From positions 1 to 5,956 of the forward strand of contig DAOVPH010000102.1 of the NCBI GenBank assembly GCA_030629295.1: DNA of 5,956 bases, in the 5' to 3' direction. Position numbers and translations under genes: made by a program. The notes under the pieces are model-generated. The model worked only from the letters and a program-made list of their open reading frames with translations, searched no databases and was not told where the DNA came from. Shown here piece by piece: positions 5,794-5,956 of this stretch. This DNA comes from Candidatus Latescibacterota bacterium. GTDB lineage: Bacteria > Latescibacterota > MVCY01. Positions within the stretch are counted from its first letter, which is position 1. Each line of letters starts with the position of its first letter.

Positions 5794-5814
5794 ATCTTCC
5801 TCTTATTAGAAGAT
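5794..5814 (-). promoter_or_regulatory. Hairpin covering the ribosome site of the radical SAM gene
   Basis: A 6-bp inverted repeat (ATCTTC 5794-5799, GAAGAT 5809-5814) encloses a nine-base loop. On the mRNA the 3' arm contains the GGAAG that would serve as Shine-Dalgarno site, so pairing could lower translation of the downstream gene. The stem is short and AT-rich and may be chance. Confidence 0.3.
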
Positions 5815-5836
5815 GCAATTTGTAACTCCTGTAATA

Positions 5837-5956
5837 TCAACCTGCCACAAAGTAAGTGCCAAATACGGGATTTATCGCTTCTGACTTCTCCAACAGTGAC
5901 CTGTCAATGGGAAAGACAAGCTTGTCGCCTTTATTAGGTTTTTTTATCGTCTGCAT
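5837..5956 (-). CDS. Partial reading frame at the right edge, unrecognised
   Basis: An open minus-strand frame enters at the window edge and stops at TGA (5837-5839). Its first complete codon in the window is an ATG at 5954-5956, so this could be a 39-residue protein or, more likely, the C-terminus of a longer gene. The visible residues include KGDKLVFPIDRSLLEK and end NPVFGTYFVAG. Composition is unremarkable, and I recognise no family. It is followed 49 bases later by the radical SAM gene on the same strand, so it may belong to the same transcription unit. Confidence 0.4.
   Translation of the reverse strand: MQTIKKPNKGDKLVFPIDRSLLEKSEAINPVFGTYFVAG

Overview
The window looks like a metabolic gene cluster from an anaerobic bacterium, with every supportable gene read on the minus strand. 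Evidence for an anaerobe: a two-cluster [4Fe-4S] ferredoxin, a radical SAM enzyme, and two uroporphyrinogen-decarboxylase-superfamily (URO-D) proteins unlike haem-pathway HemE. One of these carries the zinc-site pattern of corrinoid/coenzyme M methyltransferases. Most starts have strong purine-rich Shine-Dalgarno sites, and base composition is mid-range. The phylum cannot be fixed from this sequence; sulfate reducers, Chloroflexota and related subsurface lineages are only guesses.

Layout in order of transcription (right to left). (1) An unassigned reading frame at the right edge, ending at 5837. (2) A YhcC-type radical SAM protein (4741-5787), whose last ~40 codons overlap the next gene in another frame. 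(3) An L-fucose/L-arabinose-isomerase-like protein (3480-4844). (4) A short open frame (3335-3475) that fills the next gap. (5) A class I SAM methyltransferase (2782-3330). (6) A URO-D protein with the H-x-C...C zinc pattern (1573-2766). (7) A non-coding stretch (1337-1572) holding a cluster of adjacent GC-rich hairpins and a probable promoter. (8) A second, divergent URO-D protein (353-1336). (9) A small ferredoxin (143-316). (10) A hairpin-bearing tail (1-142).

Genes 2-6 are tightly packed and probably form one transcription unit. The second URO-D gene and the ferredoxin probably form another, started from the promoter near 1371-1399. A working hypothesis, which is inference, is that the cluster handles a methylated or sugar-like substrate. 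The URO-D proteins would move methyl groups to or from a corrinoid cofactor, the ferredoxin would supply low-potential electrons, and the isomerase-like protein would act on the carbon skeleton. No corrinoid-binding protein or transporter is visible here, so the substrate remains unknown. The most useful points to re-examine are the overlapping end of the radical SAM gene (a one-base A-tract change would restore a normal end), the hidden small frame before the methyltransferase, the unusual metal site of the second URO-D protein, and the structured intergenic element.
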